Source: Cohnella sp. SGD-V74
GTDB lineage: Bacteria > Bacillota > Bacilli > Paenibacillales > Paenibacillaceae
NCBI RefSeq assembly: GCF_003001675.1
Contig: NZ_PVYW01000025.1
Span: forward strand, 1-64,000
DNA length: 64,000 nucleotides
Direction of reading: 5' to 3'
Positions 42,747-51,092 of this stretch are shown piece after piece. The first letter of the stretch is position 1; each line of letters begins with the position of its first letter. A program made the translations under genes and the position numbers. The notes beneath the pieces were generated by a model. The model saw nothing but the letters and a program-made list of their open reading frames with translations, was not told the origin of the DNA and made no database searches.

Positions 42747-44423
42747 TTATTGATTCGCGTTCTTCGCTTTGTAGATGTCCGTCCAGGCTTGCTCCACGTC
42801 CGCCAAACCGAGCTTGTCGGCCTTCTCGATAAATTCCGCGTACAGGCTCATCGCCGTCGATTCATCCTTGGCGAAAATGATCTTCGAATAGTAACTCGAA
42901 TACAGGTCGATAATTTTCTTCTCCACAATCCCGATCGGCGTCGTCGAATCCAGCGTGATGCCGGCTATGGACGGGTTATACTCGACGTGATCGCCGAACA
43001 TCTTGTTGTACTCGGCGAATTGCGAATCGCTTGCATCCCACTCCGGCCCGTTCCACCAAGTGGAGTTGGCGGTCAGCCAATATTCAGAAAGCCCGTTCTT
43101 CTCCGCTACCCCGGACCAATCCTTCTGCTTATCCGCCCAGTATTCAGGCAGATAGGTCGCTTTGCCGTCAACCATGTGGTAATGCGGACCTTGCGCGGCA
43201 TCCACATACGCGTCCCCTTCGACGCCCCACTTCGTCAACTTGTGGCCTTCCTCTGAGGACAGGAACGACAGAAACTGAATCGCTCGCTCCGGATTCTTGT
43301 TCGTCTTCGGAATGGCGATCGCTGTCCAGCCGCTGCCGTCCCGCACTTGCTTGTAGGAAGGAAAAGGCGCCATCACCGCATAGGCGGTATTCGAATTGTC
43401 CGCCGGCACTTTCGTTCCGTCGCCGATCGTCCAGGCATAGGAGACTACGTCGCCGTTATTGATTTTTTGCGTAAAAATATCTTTCGAATCGATATAGGAA
43501 TCCTTGGTCAACAGCCCTTTGTTTGCCATCGTGTTCAGAAACTTGATGACGTTCTGATACTCGGCGCTTCTGAGCCCCGACTTCAGCGCCTCGCCTTCCT
43601 TGACGAGCGCCTGCACTCCGAACATCGCGGACGTGCCCAGCGTGACGATACCGCCATCGGTCAGATGCTTCGCGTTCGGAATATTGTTCGCGTTCGTATA
43701 GAACCCTATCTTGCCTTTATGGGCGGTCTGAATCTGCTCCAGCGCTTCGATATAAGCGTCCGGAGTCCCGATATCCGGCTTGCCGATCTCTTCCCAATAA
43801 TCCTGGCGGATCGACCAGGTTGGCTGGTTCGAGCCGATGAGCGCGTTGTATTTTCTCGCCGCTTCGACATATTGCTCCCCTTCGATGAAGCTGACCAGCG
43901 CATAGGTTTTGCCGTCGCTCGACTTGTAATTGGCCAAAGCTTCCTTCGGCAGAACGTCCCTCATCTCGGGCGCGTACTGATCGATCAGTTCCTCGAGCGA
44001 ATAAAGCATCTCTCCTTCGATCATCCGCTGCAAGGCGGGATCGGCCTTATCCAGCAGCACGAAGTCGGGAAGCTCCCGGTTGGACAGCATGATGTTCATC
44101 TTCTGATTGTCGTCGGACACCGGCTTCGTGATGTTAAGGGTCACTCCCGTCTTCTCCGTAATGTTCTTCGCGGCCGGGTCCGACCAATTCAAGGCGTACC
44201 ACGAGAAGTTGACGAACATGTCGAACGAGATCGGCTCGGTCGACGGCGCCTGCGGCGACGCCGCAGCGGATTCCGACGGACTCGGTGATGCGGATCCGGT
44301 TGCGGCCGATTCGGATGGAGCCGAATCTCCATTGTTAGACGAACAGCCGGCAAGCAGACCTGCGATCAGGAACGCGCCAATAAACCGGGCGAAGCTTGTT
44401 TTGCTTTTTCTCATGCTTCTCAT
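42747..44423 (-). CDS. extracellular sugar-binding lipoprotein (LplA-like)
   Basis: This 558-residue solute-binding protein has a lipobox at LLAGCSSN, a Ser/Pro/Ala linker and a type-1 bacterial extracellular solute-binding domain (about 65-540). I take the ATG at 44423 because AGGAGG lies 9 nt upstream; the ATG three codons later is too far from it. It is followed by the GH110-like gene and preceded by two permease genes, forming an LplBCA-type importer. It belongs to the carbohydrate uptake transporter-1 class with no ATPase gene nearby, so a shared MsmX-type ATPase is expected. Confidence 0.88.
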   Translation of the reverse strand: MRSMRKSKTSFARFIGAFLIAGLLAGCSSNNGDSAPSESAATGSASPSPSESAAASPQAPSTEPISFDMFVNFSWYALNWSDPAAKNITEKTGVTLNITKPVSDDNQKMNIMLSNRELPDFVLLDKADPALQRMIEGEMLYSLEELIDQYAPEMRDVLPKEALANYKSSDGKTYALVSFIEGEQYVEAARKYNALIGSNQPTWSIRQDYWEEIGKPDIGTPDAYIEALEQIQTAHKGKIGFYTNANNIPNAKHLTDGGIVTLGTSAMFGVQALVKEGEALKSGLRSAEYQNVIKFLNTMANKGLLTKDSYIDSKDIFTQKINNGDVVSYAWTIGDGTKVPADNSNTAYAVMAPFPSYKQVRDGSGWTAIAIPKTNKNPERAIQFLSFLSSEEGHKLTKWGVEGDAYVDAAQGPHYHMVDGKATYLPEYWADKQKDWSGVAEKNGLSEYWLTANSTWWNGPEWDASDSQFAEYNKMFGDHVEYNPSIAGITLDSTTPIGIVEKKIIDLYSSYYSKIIFAKDESTAMSLYAEFIEKADKLGLADVEQAWTDIYKAKNANQ

Positions 44424-44507
44424 GCGGGATGACCTCCTAGTATTCTTATTTATTTTAACTCGCTGGCCTTTCTATAGGCCAGCCAGCCAAAAACGTCCCC
44501 ATCCGCC

Positions 44508-45392
44508 TCAGGCTTTGATCGATCCTACGAGCATGCCCTTGACGAAAAATCTCTGAACGAGCGGATACAGCAGTGTAATCGGCAGGATCGAGACGAACAG
44601 CGTCGCATAGCGCAGCGATTCCATCGTGACCTTCGACTGGTGATTGCCCAAATATTGCTGGATCTGCTGCTGCGCTTCGCTGAGCGACAACAGCCGAATC
44701 AGAATGACCGGCAGCGTCTGCAAGCTCTCCCGCGAGATGAAGAACGAAGGAACGAAGTAATCGTTCCAATGGTTGACTCCGACGAACAGCGAAATCGTGG
44801 CCACGACCGGCATCGACAGCGGAATGACGATTTTGAAAAAAATGTACAGGTCGTTCGCCCCGTCTATATACGCGGATTCGTAGAGTTCCTTGGGCAGCTC
44901 GCGGAAAAACGCCATGAACAGCAGGCAGTGAAAAAAAGTGAACAACGACGGCAAAACGTAAACCAAAAAATTGTTCAATAGATGAAGCTCGTTCAGGACG
45001 AAGTAGAGCGGAATAAGCCCGCCGGAGAAGTACATCGTAATAATCGCCATGGCCAGGTACAGCTTCTTGAACCGCAGCTTCTCCTTGGTCAGCGCGTAGG
45101 CCGCCATCGCGGTGACGAGCACAGCGGCCGCGGTTCCGACGATCGTTCGGGCTACGGACATGCCCAAGCCGGTAATCAAATAGCTTTGCTTAAACACCAT
45201 CGAATAGTTTTCCAACGAAAATTTTCTCGGGTAAAAATAGATGTGGCCGCTCGCCGCATCCGCCCCGTCGTTCAAGGAATTGATCAATACGTAATATAGA
45301 GGATAGGCAGCCACGACCAGCAGAACGAGCGAGATCAGCACGGCGGCGGCATTTACGGCCTTGTCCTCCCATGTCAGCTTGATAGCATTCAT
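44508..45392 (-). CDS. carbohydrate ABC permease (LplC/YtcP-like)
   Basis: This 294-residue permease has six membrane helices and the EAA loop (about 185-205: ELPKELYESAYIDGANDLYIFFKIVIPLS, quoted for the key part ESAYIDGAN). It belongs to the LplC/YtcP subgroup that works with LplB/YteP permeases. The start follows AGAGGGGG. It lies 18 bp after the other permease gene and 84 bp before the binding-protein gene. Confidence 0.9.
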   Translation of the reverse strand: MNAIKLTWEDKAVNAAAVLISLVLLVVAAYPLYYVLINSLNDGADAASGHIYFYPRKFSLENYSMVFKQSYLITGLGMSVARTIVGTAAAVLVTAMAAYALTKEKLRFKKLYLAMAIITMYFSGGLIPLYFVLNELHLLNNFLVYVLPSLFTFFHCLLFMAFFRELPKELYESAYIDGANDLYIFFKIVIPLSMPVVATISLFVGVNHWNDYFVPSFFISRESLQTLPVILIRLLSLSEAQQQIQQYLGNHQSKVTMESLRYATLFVSILPITLLYPLVQRFFVKGMLVGSIKA

Positions 45393-45410
45393 CGAATTGT
45401 CGCCCCCTCT

Positions 45411-46337
45411 CTAGAAAATGTTGCTTCCATTGATCTTCTTGGCGGTCCAGTTCGCGGCCAGAAGCAGCACGAGCGAGATGCACGACTGGAATAGATCGAC
45501 CGCCGTCGCGAAGGCGTACCGCATCTGAAGCAGCCCGTTGTCGAGCGTGTAATAGCCCAGCACATACGAAGTATCCCGGTTAAATACGTTGCCGAGCAAA
45601 TACGACTGGTTAAAATTCGAGCCTCCGTAGATCAGACTTCCGATGTTGAGAATGAGAAGCACCATGATCGCGCTGCGGATCGCCGGCAAGTTGATATGCC
45701 AGATCGTTCGCAGCCTTCCCGCTCCGTCCACTTTCGCGGCTTCGTAGATTTCCGTGTTGATTCCGGTGATCGCGGCGAGATAAATGATCGCTCCCCATCC
45801 CGTCTCCTGCCACAGATCGAGCGAAGCTCCCAGCGTCCAGAAATGTCCCGGCTCGGCAAGGAACTCGATCGGCCCGTTCGTCAGACCCAGACTTTGAAGC
45901 AGCCCGTTTACGATCCCCTTGGGATCCAGGAAAATCATCGTCAGCGTGGCGATGATGACATAGGACAGAAAATGCGGCAGCGTCGTCAACGTCTGCGTCC
46001 ACTTTTTGAAACGCGCGAGCGGAAGCTCGTTCAGGATCAAGGCGAACAGGACGGGCGCTAGAAAAGTGACGACCAGCTTGATCGAGCTCATCGCCAGCGT
46101 ATTGCGCAGGGCGCTGTGAAACCGCTCGTCGCCGAACATCTCACGAAAATGATCGAATCCGACCCACGCCCCGCCGAACAAACCGTCGAGTACGTTATAA
46201 TCTTTGAATGCGATTACAATTCCGAACATCGGAAGGTAGCTGAAAATCAACAGCGTCAGCAGCGCCGGCAACAGCATCAATTGCAGAATCAACTGGTTAT
46301 CCCATCCGCGAGAGGTTTTGATTTTCCTAGGATGCAT
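45411..46337 (-). CDS. carbohydrate ABC permease (LplB/YteP-like)
   Basis: This 308-residue permease has six helices and an EAA loop with YEAAKVDGAGRLRTIWHINLP (key residues EAAKVDGA). The ATG at 46337 follows AAAGGGGAG. It is the first gene of the permease-permease-lipoprotein-glycosidase operon and is divergent from the YesM-like kinase gene. The shared upstream region contains the palindrome at 46467. Confidence 0.9.
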   Translation of the reverse strand: MHPRKIKTSRGWDNQLILQLMLLPALLTLLIFSYLPMFGIVIAFKDYNVLDGLFGGAWVGFDHFREMFGDERFHSALRNTLAMSSIKLVVTFLAPVLFALILNELPLARFKKWTQTLTTLPHFLSYVIIATLTMIFLDPKGIVNGLLQSLGLTNGPIEFLAEPGHFWTLGASLDLWQETGWGAIIYLAAITGINTEIYEAAKVDGAGRLRTIWHINLPAIRSAIMVLLILNIGSLIYGGSNFNQSYLLGNVFNRDTSYVLGYYTLDNGLLQMRYAFATAVDLFQSCISLVLLLAANWTAKKINGSNIF

Positions 46338-46466
46338 CGGGATCTCCCCTTTCCTCGTCTCACTTGCTCCTTCGTGGCGGCTGATTCCATTGTAGACGCT
46401 CGTTTTTCCGAAATCAGGAGAATATCTTTGGGTTTAGTCGACGATTTATGGCTCTTTGATTCGCGG

Positions 46467-46508
46467 TTCGTCCATCGTATGGACGAATATCCGGGCATCC
46501 CCTACAAT
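46467..46508 (+). promoter_or_regulatory. palindrome and promoter in divergent lpl/yesMN region
   Basis: A perfect inverted repeat, TTCGTCCAT-CGT-ATGGACGAA (46467-46487), overlaps a possible plus-strand -35 TGGACG (46480-46485), which is 17 bp from a -10 TACAAT (46503-46508). The resulting leader to the ATG at 46526 would be only about 10 nt, so the promoter is less sure than the palindrome. It may coordinate both divergent units. Confidence 0.45.
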
Positions 46509-46525
46509 AAAACCAGGTGATGTCC

Positions 46526-48367
46526 ATGCGATTAATTCGGCTGTCCGGCCGGTTCCGAAGGTTCAGCTTCAAGTCCAAGCTGTTCCTCTCCTACATTCTG
46601 ATCGTTCTTATTCCCGTCTCAATCAGCGCGGCGTGGATCTACAACGAAGTCATCGTGCCGATGCGCGGAGAGCGGCTTCAGTTGATCGACCAAACGATGA
46701 GCCAACTCCAAGCGACCGTCAACAAGGAGGTCGACGACCTTGAGAAAACAGGCTATCTGATCTCCACGAACATCGTGTTGAAGAAAGCGCTCCTCAAAAG
46801 ATATTACGACCAATCCGAGCTGATCGACGTCATGAACACTTCGATTCAATCGCTGCTGTCCTGGTTTGCGTCCACGCACCAAGACATTGGGGAATTTCGT
46901 TTTTTCACCGTTAACGAAACGCTTCCTGAAAGCGATTTCTTCTTGCCCATCTCGCGGTACTCCGGAGAAGACTGGTTCCGTACCCTGCAAGAACGCATCG
47001 CGAAGACCTACCCTTATTGGGAAAGCTGGCATATCCAAAGGGATTATCCCTACGGCAAAAAAAGCAATCAGCCGGTCTATTCTCTGTTTTACCCGATCAA
47101 TGAGGATTTCGCCGGGGAAACTTCATATCTGGAGCTTGAGATTAACATCGATCGCTTCTTCTCCAAGTCAATCTCTATGGCGTTATCGCCATCCGGCGGC
47201 GTGTTCGCAGTCGATTGGAACGGCCAACTGCTGTCCGTGCCCCGAGAGTTCGACGAATCGACGAAGCAACGGGCAAGCCGCGATGCTTTCCGACAAATCG
47301 ATCTTTCTGTCGCCGGCCAAGGAAACATTGAGCTTAACGGCGTTTCTTACCGTTATGTCATTCAACCGATCGACCGACTGCACACTTCCCTCGTCGGACT
47401 ATTGCCGCATTCCGAGATCAATCGTCCGTGGGAGAAAACGAGAGACGCGTTCCTGCTGCTGATTTTGCTGCTCGCCATCCTGCTCGCCATCCTCTCGTTC
47501 GCGCTGGCCGGACTGCTGATCAAGAAAATCGTGCGCATCGTCGGCAACGTTCGCAAAATCCAGAACGGCAACTTTAAAGTGCGCATCCCCGTCAAAGGCG
47601 AGGACGAGATCGATTTGCTCGCTTTGAATATCAACTCGATGGCCGGACAGATCGATGACTTGATCAATCGCGTATATAAATCGCAAGTATCTCAGAAAGA
47701 AGCGGAGCTTAAGGCGCTGCAGGCGCAGATTAACCCGCACTTCTTGTTCAATACGTTGGAGACGCTTCGCATGATGGCCGAAACCGAGGACCAGGCGAGG
47801 TTGTCGGACGCGATCGCCGCTCTGGGCAACATTATGAGATACAACATCTATAACGGCCAGGAGCCGATCACGCTCGAGACGGAGCTTGAGCATATTCAGG
47901 ATTATCTGCACATCCAGAATCTGCTGCTGAATCAGCGGGTAAGTCTGGAGTGCGAAATTCCGGAATCGCTAATGGCGTTTCGGATTCCGAACCTGCTGCT
48001 GCAGCCCCTTGTCGAGAATTGCATCGTTCACGGCATGCGCGGCTTCAGCGGCAGACTGACGATCCGCATTTCTGCGGAAGGCTTGCCGGAGAATCTGATT
48101 CGGTACGAAGTGCGGGACAACGGCAAGGGGATCTCTTCCGAGCGTTTGGACGCGCTCCGAGACCGGCTGTCCCGCGAGCCCGACCAGAGGCCGATCGTCG
48201 CTCGGGAGGCGCCGGGCGCTAGTTCCCGAGCGGGAAGCATTGGGCTTGCGAACGTACGCGACCGAATTCATTACTGTTATGGTTCCTCGGCAACCATGGA
48301 GATCGACGCTTCTCCGGACAAGGGGACGATCGTCGCGTTGATCCTGCCGGCAAACTCCATCTTATAG
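46526..48367 (+). CDS. YesM-type sensor histidine kinase
   Basis: This 613-residue kinase has helix 1 at about 14-36, an extracellular dCache-type sensor (about 40-290), helix 2 (about 300-325), HAMP with ENGNFKVRIPVKG-like sequence, His_kinase with QINPHFLFNTLETL, and HATPase with ENCIVHGM, DNGKGI and GSIGLANVRDR. AGGTGA lies 5 nt before the ATG at 46526; a GTG nine bases earlier is possible. It pairs with the YesN-like gene 16 bp on. It likely senses the sugar handled by the divergent operon. Confidence 0.9.
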   Translation: MRLIRLSGRFRRFSFKSKLFLSYILIVLIPVSISAAWIYNEVIVPMRGERLQLIDQTMSQLQATVNKEVDDLEKTGYLISTNIVLKKALLKRYYDQSELIDVMNTSIQSLLSWFASTHQDIGEFRFFTVNETLPESDFFLPISRYSGEDWFRTLQERIAKTYPYWESWHIQRDYPYGKKSNQPVYSLFYPINEDFAGETSYLELEINIDRFFSKSISMALSPSGGVFAVDWNGQLLSVPREFDESTKQRASRDAFRQIDLSVAGQGNIELNGVSYRYVIQPIDRLHTSLVGLLPHSEINRPWEKTRDAFLLLILLLAILLAILSFALAGLLIKKIVRIVGNVRKIQNGNFKVRIPVKGEDEIDLLALNINSMAGQIDDLINRVYKSQVSQKEAELKALQAQINPHFLFNTLETLRMMAETEDQARLSDAIAALGNIMRYNIYNGQEPITLETELEHIQDYLHIQNLLLNQRVSLECEIPESLMAFRIPNLLLQPLVENCIVHGMRGFSGRLTIRISAEGLPENLIRYEVRDNGKGISSERLDALRDRLSREPDQRPIVAREAPGASSRAGSIGLANVRDRIHYCYGSSATMEIDASPDKGTIVALILPANSIL

Positions 48368-48383
48368 AAGCGAGGCGAACAGA

Positions 48384-49139
48384 ATGTACCGATTGCTGAT
48401 TGTGGAAGACGAGGATATTATTCGAGCGGGAATCAAGAAGATCATCCATGAGATGGATTTGGGCTTCTCTTCCATTCTTGAAGCTTCCAGCGGAAGGCAG
48501 GCGCTGGAGATCGCCAGCGCGCAGGAGGTACACGTGCTGATGACAGATATCCGCATGGGAGACGGGGACGGTCTGGAGCTGATAAGCGACCTGGTCCAGG
48601 CGGGGATAAGGTGCAAAACGATCATTCTGAGCGGTTACGGCCAGTTCTCGTATGCACAGCAAGCGATTTCCCTCGGAGTTGGCGAATACTTGCTTAAGCC
48701 AATTAAGAAGAAGAGTCTGCATGATGCGTTGACGAAGCTGATCGAACAGTTGGATTCGGAGCGCCTCTCGCGTCCCTCTCAGGAAATGACGGAAACCCGA
48801 CGCTCGTCCTACGATAACCATTCGATTACCCACATCGTGGAGTTCCTGGAACGCCATTACGACCAAGACATCACGCTGCGCTCCGCAGCGGAACAAATTT
48901 TCATGAATCCGAGCTATTTCAGCTCCTTGTTCAAGAAGAAGACGGGAGTCAATTTCGTTCGTTATTTGCAAAAACTGCGCATCGAAAAATCGAAAAAACT
49001 TCTTCTGGATCCGAAGTATAAAATTTACGAGATCGCTACAAAAATCGGCTTCTCCGACGAGAAATATTTTTTCAAAGTATTCAAAAGCGTCACCGGAATT
49101 ACGCCCAACGAGTACCGGGACAACAAGGAGCGCGCATAA
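48384..49139 (+). CDS. YesN-type response regulator, AraC output
   Basis: This 251-residue protein has a receiver domain (VEDEDIIRAG, phospho-acceptor Asp in MTDIRMGDGDG, ILSGYGQF, KPIKK) and two AraC helix-turn-helix motifs at the C-terminus (about 150-248: AAEQIFMNPSYFSSLFKK and YEIATKIGFSDEKYFFKVFK). It is likely the activator of the divergent sugar operon. The stop is 12 bp from that of the convergent YdcZ-type gene. Confidence 0.9.
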   Translation: MYRLLIVEDEDIIRAGIKKIIHEMDLGFSSILEASSGRQALEIASAQEVHVLMTDIRMGDGDGLELISDLVQAGIRCKTIILSGYGQFSYAQQAISLGVGEYLLKPIKKKSLHDALTKLIEQLDSERLSRPSQEMTETRRSSYDNHSITHIVEFLERHYDQDITLRSAAEQIFMNPSYFSSLFKKKTGVNFVRYLQKLRIEKSKKLLLDPKYKIYEIATKIGFSDEKYFFKVFKSVTGITPNEYRDNKERA

Positions 49140-49151
49140 GCGGACGTCGGC

Positions 49152-49580
49152 TCATTTCAGCTTGAAAATGGCTACTCCCGCGATCATAACGCCGATACCG
49201 ATCAGCCTGTTCGCCGACAGCGCCACCTTGTCGACGCCGAAGAGGCCGAAGCTCTCGACGGCGAGCGTTCCGAGCAATTGAGCGATCAGCAGTATGGCGA
49301 TCGCATACGCCGGATTCAGCGCGATGACGGACTTCATCGCCGTAAACACGATGACGACGCCCATGCAGCCGCCCAGCAAATACAGCTTATTGACCGATCC
49401 CAGCTTATGCAGGCTCCCGTCTTTAATGAGCCAGAACACGACGAGCGACAGAACGAAGCCCGACCCGTGAACGATCGCGTTCGTCAGCCAGAAGCCGACC
49501 TTCTCGCTGAGCCTCACGTTGAATATCCCTTGAACGCTGACGAACAAGCCCGCGATCAGCGCGTATATCGCTCCTATCAT
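49152..49580 (-). CDS. YdcZ-family (DMT superfamily) membrane protein
   Basis: This 142-residue protein has five hydrophobic segments (about 3-22, 33-52, 64-83, 90-110, 120-140) and the GIFNVRL / FWLTNAIVHGSG pattern of the DUF606/YdcZ transporter family, half-size relatives of drug/metabolite exporters that often act as pairs. AGGAGAGG lies 8 nt before the ATG at 49580. It shares its strand with, and follows by 21 bp, the Crp/Fnr-type gene, which probably controls it. Confidence 0.86.
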   Translation of the reverse strand: MIGAIYALIAGLFVSVQGIFNVRLSEKVGFWLTNAIVHGSGFVLSLVVFWLIKDGSLHKLGSVNKLYLLGGCMGVVIVFTAMKSVIALNPAYAIAILLIAQLLGTLAVESFGLFGVDKVALSANRLIGIGVMIAGVAIFKLK

Positions 49581-49601
49581 CCGCTTCACCTCTCCTAGAC
49601 C

Positions 49602-50300
49602 CTAGCTGTACAATGTGCCGCTCGCAAGCCGCTGTAATCCCGCAATATCTTTAACGTACAGAGCGCCCCGCGTCCGCTCGATCAGTCCTTGCGCGACGAA
49701 CTGCGCGATGACCCGGTTCAGATGGCGATAGCTCGTTCCGAGCAGTTCCGCGATTTCGGTCAGCTTGGAGGTCTTCAGTTCCTCGATGCGTTCCCGGTCG
49801 TGCTCATCGGCCGTAATCGCGACAAGGTAGCTGGCGAACCTCGTTTCCACCGGATATAAAATGTTGAGACTGGCAACGGAGGAATTCGTGTTCAGCTTGC
49901 GGGCCAGATGCTTGATGATAAAGCGAAGGAACGCCGGATCTTCTCCGGCCGTATCCGCCAGCGCCTGCCGCTTGATGCCGATAAACAGCGTTTCCCCCAC
50001 CGATTCCACCGTATTGTGGACCTTCAGGTCGCCCAGCATCTCCATGTCTCCGATCAGGCTGAGAGGGTTGTTGAAGCGGAGCAAAATCGACTTGCCGTTG
50101 GGCAGCACCCGATAAATTTTGACCTTCCCCCGGACAAGCATGAAGAGGTGATCGAGGCTGTCCTCCGCCCGGCAGATCATTTCCCCCTTACCGAATCCGT
50201 ACAGTTCCATGACCGCTTCCGTCTTCTTTCCAAACATGCCGCTCAGCCGATGCTCATCCATGACGCTCCGCAGCAGCGCCGGATCGCGAATTGTCCTCAT
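49602..50300 (-). CDS. Crp/Fnr-family regulator (YeiL-like)
   Basis: This 232-residue regulator has a cyclic-nucleotide-binding-like beta-barrel (about 30-140: FMLVRGKVKIYRVLPNGKSILLRF, shown in part) and a C-terminal winged helix (about 160-220: TEIAELLGTSYRHLNRVIAQF). There is one Cys (about residue 46) and no N-terminal FeS Cys cluster, so it is not a classical Fnr oxygen sensor. The ATG at 50300 follows TAGGTGA. The palindrome at 50362 upstream is a candidate site. Confidence 0.86.
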   Translation of the reverse strand: MRTIRDPALLRSVMDEHRLSGMFGKKTEAVMELYGFGKGEMICRAEDSLDHLFMLVRGKVKIYRVLPNGKSILLRFNNPLSLIGDMEMLGDLKVHNTVESVGETLFIGIKRQALADTAGEDPAFLRFIIKHLARKLNTNSSVASLNILYPVETRFASYLVAITADEHDRERIEELKTSKLTEIAELLGTSYRHLNRVIAQFVAQGLIERTRGALYVKDIAGLQRLASGTLYS

Positions 50301-50361
50301 CTCGTTCACCTAACCGTCTTTGGTCTGCACTCATTGTAAAACCATTATTCCCTGAGCAAAA

Positions 50362-50423
50362 GGACATATGTCCCATTAAAAATTCCGAATGTTTATGACC
50401 CATGCCTTAAAATAAAGTATAAT
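50362..50423 (+). promoter_or_regulatory. palindrome and -10 element between regulator and Uma2 genes
   Basis: GGACATATGTCC (50362-50373) is a perfect 12-bp palindrome in the divergent region. A TATAAT at 50418-50423 lies 37 bp before the Uma2 start; no good -35 was seen 16-18 bp upstream of it. The palindrome could be the binding site of the Crp/Fnr-type protein. Confidence 0.45.
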
Positions 50424-50459
50424 TTATTTAATCCTGTAAATGATTGGAGAGATCGCGAT

Positions 50460-51074
50460 ATGAGTGAGAAGAAGGAAAAAACCAAACGTCATCTCGTCAA
50501 AGAACATCCCGAAAGCTATTCTTACGAACCCGACTCGATTTACCCTCCGGGCGCGGAGCTCCACTTCATCGAAGAGCGTTACGAAATCATCGACGGAATC
50601 CGATACGACTGCTCGCCTTCCCCGACGCTGAAGCATCAGCTTCTCGTCACGCAGCTCTGGAATGAACTGCACGGCACTTGCCATGCGACGGGCACGATCA
50701 TCGTCGCCCCAATGGACGTGCACTTCGACGAGAACAATGTCGTTCAACCGGACCTGATTTACGTCACAAACGAAAACGCCTCGATTCTCAAAACGAGAAT
50801 CGAGGGAGTTCCCGACCTGCTGATCGAAATTTTGTCTCCAAGCACGGGAGAGCATGACAAGGTCCGGAAAAAAGCTCTCTACGAGCGTTTCGGCGTTCCC
50901 GAATATTGGATCGTCGACATTCACCACCGGACGATCGATCAATTCGCCCTCCGAGACGGAGCTTACGCGCTGGAGCGTACGTACGACTCCACGGGCACGG
51001 TGTTGTCTGAGAGATTCCCTTGCGTTGCCGTTCAAACGGGTAAGCTGTTTTCCCCCTTGGACAAGTACGAGTAG
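50460..51074 (+). CDS. Uma2-family (DUF820) protein, second copy
   Basis: This 204-residue protein has a basic N-terminus and a PD-(D/E)XK core: FIEERYEIIDGIRYD, APMDVHFDENNVVQPDLIYV, PDLLIEILSPSTGEHDKVRKK (Asp, Glu and Lys retained, quoted in part) and YWIVDI. It is about 15 residues longer at the N-terminus than the copy at 25707 and clearly paralogous. GGAGAG lies a few bases before the ATG. Role unknown. Confidence 0.85.
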   Translation: MSEKKEKTKRHLVKEHPESYSYEPDSIYPPGAELHFIEERYEIIDGIRYDCSPSPTLKHQLLVTQLWNELHGTCHATGTIIVAPMDVHFDENNVVQPDLIYVTNENASILKTRIEGVPDLLIEILSPSTGEHDKVRKKALYERFGVPEYWIVDIHHRTIDQFALRDGAYALERTYDSTGTVLSERFPCVAVQTGKLFSPLDKYE

Positions 51075-51092
51075 GAAAGGCAAGCCGCGGGC

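Noticed and set aside
40973..42832. 619-codon plus-strand frame opposite the GH110-like gene
   Set aside because: Antisense shadow of the beta-helix gene; it runs through the terminator hairpin and has no recognisable domain.
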